From: Akanthomyces muscarius
Taxonomy: Eukaryota > Ascomycota > Sordariomycetes > Hypocreales > Cordycipitaceae
Length of the DNA: 64,000 nucleotides
Direction: 5' to 3'
Assembly: GCF_028009165.1 (NCBI RefSeq)
Contig: NC_079243.1
Coordinates: 1,860,001-1,924,000, forward strand
Positions 28,955-39,280 of this stretch are shown piece by piece (within the stretch, counting starts at the first letter, position 1; each line of letters begins with the position of its first letter). Both the position numbers and the translations under genes were made by a program. Below the pieces are notes generated by a model. It made no database searches and was not told the DNA's origin. It saw only the letters and a program-made list of their open reading frames with translations.

Positions 28955-29832
28955 CTAATTGCGAAAGTTCCTATAGCCTAAACTAGCGGCGAATGTGGCT
29001 AGCCATGGCACATTTGTTTTGCCCTCCGCGAGCTCCAAGTAGAACTCGCCATGCGCTGCCCCATCAAGGTTTGGCTTGCCGCCGTCGGCAGCACGTTGAT
29101 CAGCAAAATAAAATCTGGACAACATTTGATGCGAGCGGTCAGTATGCAATGTAGGCTTTTGTTTTCCCAGACCAGCATTCAGCTGTGACGTACCTGAATC
29201 CCTTGGGCGCGTAGGCTTCACTAGCGGCAGCAATCAAATGTGCGGAGCCACTCTTCCCAATGCCTAAATCAACGAATCCGGGCAGGGGACCATCGGTGAG
29301 CCTGTTGCCTGTGTAAATGAACGTTTTGGCCGCAGCGGAGGGCAAGCTGCTGAACCCAGCGACCGCTTGCTTGGCTGCCTCGAGGACACTGGCGGTATTG
29401 ATCTGGAAGTCACGATTGAGATCCTCGACGGACAAAGCCAAGGGGTCATCGGGTGGGGTAAAAGTCAATGCCGCCGCTGTCGTGCATGAGTGTCCCTTGT
29501 TAGCGTCGTCCGCTGTCAAATATAGCAATGCCTTGGACAACAACATGAATGATTGGAAGGGAGTGAGGCTCACCATTGTAGACTACCACGCTAGGCGCCT
29601 GCCCCAGAGCCTGGCGGACCTTCTCAAAGACTCCCAGGATAGAGCCGGCATCCACAAGATCGCTTGTGATGTGCAGGTCGATTGCATATGCCGGTACTTG
29701 TTCTTGTTTCGGCTTTTCAGAACGTGACGTTGCAGCGACCCTGTACCCTTTGGCAGAGAATGCGCGAGCGACACCCTGCCCGATGTTGGCGCCACTGCCT
29801 AAAATAAGAAGTATTGGCTTTGCTGCAGACAT
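28955..29832 (-). CDS. Atypical short-chain dehydrogenase/reductase
   Basis: Predicted exons, in coding order, are 29832-29574, 29476-29194 and 29114-28955 (233 aa; introns 97 and 79 bp). The cofactor motif is GSGANIG at about residues 12-18, a variant of TGxxxGIG. Joining exon 1 to exon 2 creates the SDR motif VVVYNAAAL, which supports the splice. The usual YxxxK is not complete: at VDLGIGKSGSAHLI the lysine is present but the tyrosine position is Leu. This substitution is, to my memory, a feature of a fungal SDR subgroup with an LGxGKSxxAHLI motif and unknown reaction. Likely cytosolic, NAD(P)-binding; enzymatic activity uncertain. Confidence 0.82.
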
Positions 29833-31570
29833 GGCGTGTTATGATGGCCTAGGCTATGATGGATCTAATTTTGACGTTTTGTTAAGCAAGTGGAGGTGAG
29901 AGTCGTCTACGGGATGCGTAGCTATTTGAACTATCCGCTTTGCTGTTGCGCGATAGATGTTTCGTGGTGAGTGCCGATGGCGCACTCTGATTATCAATCC
30001 ACTCACTGCTAGCACTCGCTGTGAAAGACGCAGCTACAGGAGAGTCAGGCGGAATTCCGCCGCGCACTACAAATGATGACAAACTGTCCGGCGAAAGAGG
30101 CAAGTCGTAGCCTGGTAAGTTTAGCCCTTATAATGCCTACTAGTTACAGAGCCTGGCGGAACCACGTGGAGGCCGAACCCGCGGTAGCTTTCTACGTATG
30201 AAGCTGTGGAACGAAACTATTAACCGATATGAGTCGGAGTATAATTTTCATATTGACTTTGTTCGGCCATCTTTTTCGTCTTCTGTTTTTATCCATGTTT
30301 TTCCAGAGCAGTGATGCGACACACAAGCCATTGCCAACCAATCTGTTTTGGTTTAGCAGTCTCTGAGTGTTGAGCCAAACCTCTTTGCGATTCTCGGGCA
30401 CAGCAGTTATGGCGCACATGCGGGCTCTAAGATCTATACACAAAAACATCTCAATAGTAAAGGAACATACTGAAATCTAAAATACTAACATCTTTAATTC
30501 TGCATTCTTTTAAAGATGGATTGAAGCACATTGCTAGCTTGACTCTTACCTTAGGGTAGTGGTGCCGCTAGCCAATGGAGAAGTTACTCAGAGCCAAGGC
30601 TGGTAACAGAAGCTTCACCGCATTAAAGAGAACATCCGAAGTGGAATACTTTTGAACGAGCAGGAGGAACATCTTAAATTTCATCCTTTTTTTCTCAATG
30701 ATGCTGCAAATTCCCAGGAGCGTTTGATACCGTCAAGGTTCGGGGTTCTCGCAGTTTGGTACGACGTCACATTCTATATTGTGTACAGTGGCTTCGACCC
30801 CTTTTCCTCGACGGTATCAGCCATGATCAAAGTATTGCTCACAGCGACACAATGTAAGAAATCTGATAAAGCGCCATACAGGCTACTTGTACGGTTGCGC
30901 AGATGTTGAGAAAGTAGCTAGATGGCGGCAGGGGACTGCGACACTTTGACATCGCGACAATGTGACACAAGGGTGAGACGAAAAGAAAATTGAGTAAGAA
31001 AAGGTGTATTGTGCTATTTTCTTGCTCGGCCTGGCAAACACGCATGCACGGTGCAATGCCCCAAGACCTGGGTGTGAGGTTGGGAGGAGACCATAGCTGA
31101 ATATTGGTCAAAAAACAAAAACAAAGAATAGAGGCGAGTATCCGTTATAAGATCTACATTCAGCGCTCGACACGCATTCGTGTCTCGGGTCGTCGGTCAA
31201 GCTCCTGAACATCAGTCAAGACATACATCTGCTGTCGCACTACTGAGTACGCCACGGCACACCAGTGCGGCTAATCGCGATCGCTGATCAGAGCAAGTCC
31301 ACGACAGCGGCTAACCTAACAAGAGAGATTCTACTATGAGGCCAAAATAATTGATGTATGAGCTGTCTTTTCCAATCGGTAAAACTCAGGGTTACTTAAG
31401 ACTTAACAGGCAATGGCCGGACTGACAAGGGCGTGGAGGTCACTGTTGTGGCGGCTGACTAGCATGAGATCTTGACAACAAGGCTCGCAGCCCCTCATTA
31501 AACCCCAAACGTAGTTGGTTGGCTGAGGCGCAATTTTATGAACCCTCATACACACGTGTGCCTGTTCAAA
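29833..31570. other. Intergenic, nothing recognised
   Basis: A 1.7-kb gap between divergent genes with only short, low-quality frames and no repeats that I could recognise. Confidence 0.5.
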
Positions 31571-32275
31571 ATGGAGGCTACCGACTCATTCCACCTGTAT
31601 TCTTTCTTTGCCTCGTCTTGCTGCCAGAGAGTCATCATCGCGGCGCATCTCAAGTCCATCCCGCTCACGTTTTCCTTCATCGATCTGAGCGCAAAGCAAC
31701 AACTCGACGATGACTACCAGCGGTCTCTGAACCCCAGCCGGAGCGTGCCCACTCTCGTGATTACCAGCAAAGACGGCAAAAAAACAATCATCCGGCAATC
31801 TCTGTCCATCCTGGAGTACTTTGAGGAGCGCTTCCCCGAGCCGTCTCCGCTGCTGCCCCCGCGTGACAAGCTCGAAGAGCGAGCCCGCGTCCGCGATTTT
31901 GTCAACATCATCACCTCGGATGTCGCCCCGCCTACCAACTCGCGCATCACGCAGCGGGTGAGGGATATTCGCGATGGGCGCGACGACCAGCACGACTTTG
32001 CCAAAGCTTGCTTTACCGACGGTTTCAAGGCGTACGAGGCGCTGCTCACCGAGACTCGGGAAATGGCTGCGTCGGGTGGATTCACGGTGGGGGAGGCCGT
32101 GACGATGGCGGATGTCTGCCTGGTGCCAACTGTCGACCAGGCTTTCATGTACAAAATGGACTTGGCTTTTGTGCCAAAAGTCCAGAAGTTGTATGAAAGC
32201 CTCAAAGCTATGCCGGCCTTTCAAGCAGCGGACTGGAGGAAACAGCCCGACACTCCTGAGAAATACCGCGCATAG
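31571..32275 (+). CDS. Glutathione S-transferase, zeta/maleylacetoacetate isomerase-like
   Basis: A single-exon ORF of 234 aa from ATG 31571; an in-frame ATG at 31538 would add 11 residues that do not fit the family start. The N-terminal thioredoxin fold begins HLYSFFASSCCQRV, where SSCCxR is the zeta-class active-site signature (SSCSxR in maleylacetoacetate isomerases). The cis-proline segment SVPTLV and the glutathione-binding QSLSILEYFEERFP follow. The helical C-terminal domain includes FTVGEAVTMADVCLVPTV. Zeta GSTs isomerise maleylacetoacetate in tyrosine/phenylalanine breakdown or dehalogenate small acids. No other tyrosine-pathway gene is adjacent, so the exact substrate is open. Confidence 0.88.
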   Translation: MEATDSFHLYSFFASSCCQRVIIAAHLKSIPLTFSFIDLSAKQQLDDDYQRSLNPSRSVPTLVITSKDGKKTIIRQSLSILEYFEERFPEPSPLLPPRDKLEERARVRDFVNIITSDVAPPTNSRITQRVRDIRDGRDDQHDFAKACFTDGFKAYEALLTETREMAASGGFTVGEAVTMADVCLVPTVDQAFMYKMDLAFVPKVQKLYESLKAMPAFQAADWRKQPDTPEKYRA

Positions 32276-33345
32276 CAGCGTATACTTGGGTTGCCAGAGC
32301 TTTGAGGCATTTCATGCTGAATTGATGAAATCCACATCGTCGTCACCGCGAAATGGTTTCGATTCGGAGGGAAGTTTGGTATCCAGAGATGCTCGGAGAT
32401 GCAGAAACACAAACATTAATGTATTAAATTACGCAAAATATATACCTCATCTCTCAGAACAGAATAATATGTGTGTTAAATTGTATCATCGGCGTCCATG
32501 ATGTTTTCTGCCAATTGTAGCTGACAGGCCCCGATCGTAGAAGCAACGGCAGCCATTCTCGAGAAGTGGGACGCACCTGCATGACAGTCGGGATAGCCCA
32601 CGCGACTGTAGTATATTATTCAAGCACTAAAACAGGCTACCTTGGTGCTGGAGTAGCTTAGGTTGAGTTTCAAGGTTAGCGTCCGGCGTTCAGTCAGGAA
32701 AACTGAGTGTATGTAGGCTCCACGGTTTTGGTTAACCGTGTCATGGTAGGTGGCATAAGATGCGATGCGCCTTGGCAATGAGACACGGACGAGAAAAAAA
32801 AAGTTATTTTTTGCGCTCTTCATACTAGCGATCGTATCGATGTTCCGTACGATTCTTTCTTTTTGCAGACACTAAAGCTCCTCCTGGCATCACTTGCCGT
32901 GGAAGTGTCTCCCTGCGTATGCCGCACACAATGTGCAGTTTAGCCCGCCATAGACGGAGACATATTGGGGCCATTCCGAGGTAAATTCTTCTATATACTA
33001 GCTATGTCTCATTGTCTAGACTCTGTCGACCCCGTTGTCGGCTTATCGCTGCTCCGTAGTGACATTCCGCGCCTGCCATCGTCGCACAGGTCTTCATCCG
33101 CCGGCCGCTTGGCGGACGGTCTCGCCTCTGCGAGCTGCTACTTTTGTCAGTTGCATCATTGTAGTGGTAGCTCTCACGAGTACGAAAGTTCGTGGGCGGA
33201 GTACGCGTTGGTGATGCTTGGTCACCGTTGCGTGCCGCCTCCATACAAGCCTTAACAAGAGCATCGACACGGCGATCACTCTCCGAAGCGCCAGACCCAG
33301 GCTGCGTCTGGACTGAATCTTAACAAATCATTACTATACAAGTTT
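32276..33345. other. Intergenic, nothing recognised
   Basis: About 1.07 kb between convergent genes; no coding frame or repeat recognised. Confidence 0.5.
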
Positions 33346-34056
33346 TTAGATGGCAAGAACTCCCGTACAAGCTGAGCTTTTACCGTCTTCCGGTTTGCTC
33401 GCTGACGCAGGCTCGCTCGCTGACGGCACAAGCGCAGCCGTGTCGCGGTCAGTTTGCGCAGGGCCGCCAACGCGACTCTCGGGTATCACATTACCCTGAG
33501 ATATGAGGTTCTTTCATTCGCATCAGTGTCTTTCCTCAGTAAGCCGTCGATATCAGCTTGCACTTGTACTCACCGGAGCAGACTGGTTGACTGAGAGGCA
33601 AGGCCCGCAGATTCCGCAGCGCAGTAGAATCTCTCCCTGGCCGTCTGCGCCGCTAGTCTGTGGTGAAACGTGCGATGCCTTCGGCGCGTTTGTGTTCTCT
33701 CTTTGCATGACGGAAGCTAGAAGGCACACTCGCCGCATCCCCGCCATGGTTGCCACTTCGCGTTCTCGGCCCTGGGCTAGAAGACGTTTGCCAATTCTTT
33801 GTCGCCGTGCCTCGACCAGTCTGTACTGGCGACTTTCTCTGCATACAGCTCCAACCCACTCTTTGATGGCTTCTTCACGTGCCGTACTTATTTCAGTTTT
33901 GCCGTTGAAACCGCCGCGGATTTCTGTCACCAGGAGGTGAATCTGCTGGAGCCTGGCCATCTTCCAGTCTTCAACATTGTGGAGGTATGCCATCATTTGA
34001 TCGACTCCCACTATAGACGGGGTGTTTTCCGGCGGAATTTCACCTGGATCAGACAT
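33346..34056 (-). CDS. Small uncharacterised protein A
   Basis: Predicted exons, in coding order, are 34056-33574 and 33495-33346, joined by a 78-bp phase-0 intron (GTGAGT...CTCAG), giving 210 aa. The first part is charged and helical with EIRGGFNGKTEIS and an Arg-rich segment (EARRQRIGKRLLAQGRERE); the C-terminal part is Ser/Ala/Pro-rich. A CGICGPC triplet of cysteines lies near the splice junction. Part of the helical core resembles the protein at 36832-37386 (EIRDGYKGEAEVS), so the two may be paralogues. I do not recognise the family and there is no signal peptide or membrane segment. Confidence 0.55.
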
Positions 34057-36097
34057 TTTTTTTTTCGTTGACCAAAGCGGTGGATCAGAGTGGCAGTGCG
34101 GCTCTGCTGTCGCGTGGCTAAAGCGGTCGCATAAAGCAGGTTCCGCGACAAGCAGGAGGGAGCCTCGAGAGCTGCGTGCCTACCAAAGCAACAAAGTGGC
34201 TTTCTTGGATGGTAGAAGACCGCACCGTCAGCAATAAATAACTCGGACAGGGCAGTAGAGTGTCCTCTGGCGTTGGCACTGAAACAGGTTGTGGTTGAAT
34301 CAGAAGAGCTTGTCATCGCCGTGTAGGTAACAAGACGAGCTCCTGGCACCTTAAAACCCTTTGACCTGAGTTGGCATCGCTGACCTAGGGGGGTGCCACA
34401 CCCCCCAGTTCTGAGGAGCCTGTCTGTATTCAAGTTTGCACGCAGCCATGGCGAGTCAAGCCTGCCTAATGCCCATGGTATGGACTGCTACTGAAGAATT
34501 CAACGCTATTACACTACCACAGCGTTATTTTTTTTCTTTTGATGGCATACGAGGGCGGGCCATCAGGTAGACTTTGAACCTTTTTTTTTAAAGATTCGCG
34601 TGACCACTTGCTATTACTTTTGATGCGGGAGCGTGGCGGGTATTGGCGCCCTCCCCCGAGCTCAGGCTGCTGCAAGTCTCAGTGGCATGCCTTGGACACA
34701 CCAGCCACACCAGCAGGACGCAGGAAGAGATTATACACGGTCAGCCTGGACCTTGATTTGGGTAGTTGTAGGGGCAGCAAAATCAAGTACTGTGAGCATA
34801 ACTGTAACTAGAGCGCTGAAGTAGTTGCGCATAACGCGCAGAAAAAAGAGGTGGTAAAGCACCACCTACACGATAACGTTACTCGGTAGAATCCCCACGA
34901 AATTATGAGGTCCCCTAGGAAAAGGCAAGTACGGCCCGTTAATGAAAAATCCGAGGGCGATTTGAATATCTTCTCTAGACAGAAAAGTGCAGCCTCAGAA
35001 ACAGAAAGTACATATCGCTTCAGAAAGATAAAATCAGCGCCACCCCCCAGAGGAGCCGCAACATACCAGGGATAGGCTAAGAAGTGCAACGCGAGCGGCC
35101 AAGGACACTCTTCCACGGCTCCTCAGATACAAAGGGCACATCCTGTCAAGTAAGAACCCTAAAAAGGGGCCAGTAGCTGATCGCGTACTTTGGGGGCGTG
35201 AAGCGGCTTAGGCAAGGTATCTACTACTTTCCTATCACTGTTGTAATTAAAGGTGGGCTATCTTTATTCCCTGTATTTATCTATTGCCTGTATCTTTTAA
35301 TATACGGCATGATCCGTGCCGTCTTACGCGGAAGCTCAGAGCGAACACATGGTAAGAAACGCGCTCGGCGTATGGATAAAACGAGGGCTTTATGATACTC
35401 TTGCAAACAGCTAATGACCGAGCGATAAAACGTTTTTAAGACTAAATGAACTATTCTATTTGGTATCATACGAATTAAACTGTGTACGAAACATTTCATA
35501 ACCTCATCTCATGGTATTTTTGGTGCCGCTTCGTTCGTGCTGTTCCGATTATACCCCCAGAACAAACCGGTCCGTGAAACTCCGATTCACAATACCCGTC
35601 AACTCTTCCACCGCCCCCATCGCTCCGTCTTCATATTCCTCGCATGTGCAGAGGCGCCCTATGAAGGTGGCGGCGATGCCGTCTGCTAGGTTCTTGCTGA
35701 GTCCCCTGTCGAGGACTGCTGCGGCTGCTGCTGCTATTCCTTCTCCTCGTCCTGCGTGGCACATTCTTGCGCATCATTGAACGGCCCGGTCCCAGCCGGT
35801 GTCCTCGATCGGAAAACTCCCGGCGAGAGCGGTACCCCCCTGACTCCAAGTCCCCGCAGTCGGCTGCTTGGCGAACCCTGCATCTTCACCCTAACGGGAC
35901 TGGGCGTGTGAGGATCTCCGGCGGTAGAGGCGGCGCCTCTCGAGTCGCCACGCTCCTCGTTGTCGAGCACCATGAGAGGATTGCTACTGCTCCCGGGTAC
36001 ATCATTCGTCTCGGGGTGTTCCGGTGTCGCTTCTCGAACGGCCGCGAGCCACGTCGGTGTCCAGTTCCACGACTCTGGACCGGCCGCGAGCTCCCTA
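34057..36097. other. Gene-poor segment with small palindromes
   Basis: Two kilobases without a gene I can defend. It contains hairpin-capable inverted repeats at 34388-34406 (GGGGGGTG-cca-CACCCCCC) and 34849-34867 (AGGTGGT-aaagc-ACCACCT). A 128-codon ATG frame at 36120-35734 (minus) has Ser/Pro/Thr-rich composition and could be a terminal exon of the gene on its right, but the splice phases do not fit. Confidence 0.4.
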
Positions 36098-36832
36098 CTA
36101 ATCTCCGACCTGGTTAGCATTAAATAAAGGGCTTATGTGGTGAAACGCGCGTGAACATACATTTTCTGTTGGAACCTCGGTCGGGCGCAACATGGCGCCA
36201 GCATGTGCCATCTCGGCCAAAGGCGCGACGTTATTGCCAGCAATCTCGTTCTCCCGAGCTGCGGTTGCGGTGATGCCATTGCCTCTCGTACCTGGATTTT
36301 GATTAACACCGGGAAGAATGAAATCAGGTCCAAAATCTTACATACCATCTGCGGTCTGTGTTTCAGGCTGCGCAGTAGCAAGTGCTGCTCGAATCGCAGA
36401 GGTGCCGAGAGTGACCATCTGCATCGTTTCCTCATCCTCTGGAACAATGGGCATTGTACAGGGCTGTTGATTCATCATTTGAGTTTCTTCAATGTATCTC
36501 AGTATTTCACTCTCTCTGCCTGTTATTTTCGTGCCGAGATATTTCATTGCTTCCCTCTCCAAGTACCGTTTGCCCGCCACGCGGTGCTTTTCCTGGTAGT
36601 GAACGAGCGCGGACTTGTAGTCCATGTCCTCGTCCGGGTGAATAGGACACATGGCAATGTAGTATCCGTTACGATAGCGGAGAGGCACTCGGTTGCCGAA
36701 TCGCGCGCGGCAGTTTTTCAGCGAAGACTTGCGTTTTCGTATGTCGTTAATTTCGTTCATCTGTCGCAGCAACATGTCCCCGAGTTGTCTTCTGTCGACT
36801 GCAGATAGATGTTCTAACCCGTTCGCAGGCAT
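36098..36832 (-). CDS. Small uncharacterised protein B
   Basis: Predicted exons, in coding order, are 36832-36346, 36291-36161 and 36109-36098, giving about 209 aa with a four-codon last exon; exon 1 is solid, the 3' end is tentative. The N-terminal half is basic and helical (NDIRKRKSSLKNCRARFG), followed by a possible metal site, YYIAMCPIHPDED, and an ALVHYQEKHR stretch. Intron 1 (54 bp, GTATGT...CCAG) is well supported because it removes an immediate stop. Its ATG overlaps the stop codon of the upstream protein C as TAATG. No family recognised. The predicted size is close to that of protein A. Confidence 0.5.
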
Positions 36833-37386
36833 TATGTCGTCGTAAAGTGGCCCTCGCCGCTTTTATTCTTTGTCAGGGCTTTGTGTTGAGACTGACGGGT
36901 GTGTGAGGTCGCACTTACTTCACTTTCTCTTCTCGCAGCGCCGGCCGCAGCAGAGTGCTGAACCCGAGTTCGGTTCTGGCGGGCCGTACGAGTGCTACGT
37001 CGTGTCGCCGCTGGGGTTCTCACGTTCATGCCTCGATTGGCAGTTTGGCCTTGTCCACTCGCCTTCGATTTGCCAGCATTCGAAGGCACTACCACGCGCG
37101 AGCGATACAACTCATAGATTTCTCGGTCTTTTTCGCTGCCCATCCCTAAGCGGCGGCGATTCTCGACAATTCGCGCCAGCATGGCCATGATTTCAGCATC
37201 GCGCTCTTCGCTTACTTCTGCTTCACCCTTATAGCCATCACGTATTTCCCTGGAAAGCTGGGCGAGCTTCTCCAAGTCTTTTTTCTTTCGTTGGTCGCGA
37301 TAGTCGAATCTGATCCGCACTTCATCCGCTATGCGTTTGTCCGGCTCATCGTCAAAGGGCGTGAGGGAAACTCTTGAGCAAGACAT
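36832..37386 (-). CDS. Small uncharacterised protein C
   Basis: A single ATG-initiated ORF of 184 aa. The N-terminal 100 residues are highly charged and helical (DYRDQRKKKDLEKLAQLSRE, then EIRDGYKGEAEVSEERDAE), the rest is Arg/Thr/Ser/Ala-rich and looks disordered and basic. It resembles part of protein A. A GTAAGT donor-like site inside the SEVSAT stretch, at about codon 163, could start an intron and alter the C-terminus, though I found no acceptor that joins it in frame to protein B. The stop codon overlaps the start of protein B. Unknown function, possibly nucleic-acid binding from its charge. Confidence 0.5.
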   Translation of the reverse strand: MSCSRVSLTPFDDEPDKRIADEVRIRFDYRDQRKKKDLEKLAQLSREIRDGYKGEAEVSEERDAEIMAMLARIVENRRRLGMGSEKDREIYELYRSRVVVPSNAGKSKASGQGQTANRGMNVRTPAATRRSTRTARQNRTRVQHSAAAGAARRESEVSATSHTRQSQHKALTKNKSGEGHFTTT

Positions 37387-39280
37387 GATGGGGAGAATAG
37401 TAATGACAAGTTATTGCGGTGCTTCTTTTATTTGAGGACGAGAGAATGCTAGCAAGGCAAGGGCAAGCTGTTGTGGGAGCAGGGGGACAACTGCCTCGCA
37501 AGTCAAGTCTCTTAGAAAATCTTCAAATCAATAGTTGAGGAAGGCAGCAACTTGGGCTATTTATATCCTGAGTTGAGAAATACGATTACGGTATGGTTAT
37601 CACACAGCTAGCGTGGACAGGTACATATCCGTCTGATTTTAGAACGGGTTGGGTGACGTCTGGCTCTGCCACAGAACAGAGACTCAATCCACCCTAACGA
37701 AAAGATACGAGCCGCTAAGCCGCATTCTGTTTCCTTGTTTCCTTCCTTTTTTTGCTGTTCTGCGCGCTCAAGCTCTGTGGCGCAGGGGCCATGGAAAGTT
37801 CTCGCAAATCTCCGTTGCCAACTCGCCCACAAGGCTTAGCGACAATTATTCAACTTTACTAGCCGTTCCGCTCTGCCAAGTTCGAAGCTCAGCATAAGCA
37901 AAACGCAGCTACTGGTCATACATGACCAGGACCCTCGGAACGCTGTGTTCGCTCGACATTGTAACTGGGCAGAAGCCACTTGGGCGCGACGAGGTCTAGT
38001 GCACATTCATTTCGTACACCGTCACCAGAGTACATCAAGACGTCTCATGTTCACCATTCTTTCTCTTTAGCACTGGTACAAGGTGCTGTTGACGTGGCAT
38101 CGGTCACGCCGTGTCGCTTCGAGTACATCGAGTCAGAGTCGTCGAGTTCAGGTCAGGGGGTGTGATCTGATTGTCATCCCCATCCAATATTTCGATGTTA
38201 TCTACCAAGAAAAAAGCCCACTCCGCCTCGGGGAGGCCTCGCATCTGCCTAGTCTATCACTGTTACTTCATTCCAGCACCGCCGGATGCGCTTCCGGTAT
38301 CAGCCACGGGGCGCTCTAGCCAACCTTGTGGGGTATAACGGCCGTAATAACGGGCTACCACGGCTCCGACTACTCGCCCGCCCGACATCACATCAAGAGT
38401 GAAGAATTATCTCGTGTCGTTCATCATTCGCAGTTACCGCATATCAATAATAAGCAAACTCATCAGTGCCTTGCAAAGCGGCCTTTGGAAAGGATTGGCC
38501 AGTTGTGGCGCACGGAACGTGCTCAATTCATTACACGGGAACCACACCCCTTTTTTACCAAAATCTTCTTATGACGTGTATTTCAACTAGCCGTCCCTCA
38601 CGTTACACAAAGGCCTCCAAAAGCGGCCGGCTGAACAGACTCGACAAGCCCAGATACCAGTTTGCCCCACGTTCCTGCTTGTTGTCTCCTTTCTTTTGCA
38701 TGAATTGTCTCGCAGCCTTACTTTTAGTGCCCAATAAACTGGAAAAAAGGACTTGCAAAGAGAGTTGAAGATTGTGCACGTGGGAACACGAGTTCACAGT
38801 GCTCGTTTTTACTTTGTGAGAATCGCTGTCGCTGAAGGGGCAAACATAGACTGTAGGACAAGTTCCGTGTCGAGATTTTGACGCGCTAAACTCTTTGATG
38901 TTGGTACGTCGTTCCATCAAACAGAGACATATGGATACAATTTTAAAAATATATTTCAGGCAGCCAATGGAACTAATATTGGGCAGCAGAGCAAGGCTGT
39001 GAGGGGAGTTGAGGACCTAGTTTGTTGTGTTATTGCGTTAACCTATCATTACCTGTCGCACCGCTCTTCCCTGTCTCTATCCTCTCCGCCCGATCCCACG
39101 CACTTCTTTTATTATTAAGTAGAGCCAGTGCAAAGAGTGACATTGCCTGCATACCTCTTCACTAAACTCTTAGCAACTATGGACAGAGTTTGTTTCGCTA
39201 ATTCATGTTGCTGGGCCGTAGGATACAAGGAAACGTATCACATCAACTATAAACAAACACACATACCCTGTTATACCAGC
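37387..39280. other. Intergenic, nothing recognised
   Basis: About 1.9 kb with no supportable gene. A single GCACGTGGG occurs at 38776-38784, isolated from any recognised phosphorus gene. Confidence 0.45.

Noticed and set aside
35734..36120. 128-codon minus-strand frame as the last exon of protein B
   Set aside because: Composition is plausible but the good donor at 36160 is phase 0 and the good acceptor at 36110 would need phase 2. Spliced in the correct phase it meets a stop after three codons, which I used as the tentative end.
38776..38784. GCACGTGGG as a phosphate-response site
   Set aside because: Isolated single site in a 1.9-kb gap with no phosphorus-related gene nearby; one such site in 64 kb is compatible with chance.
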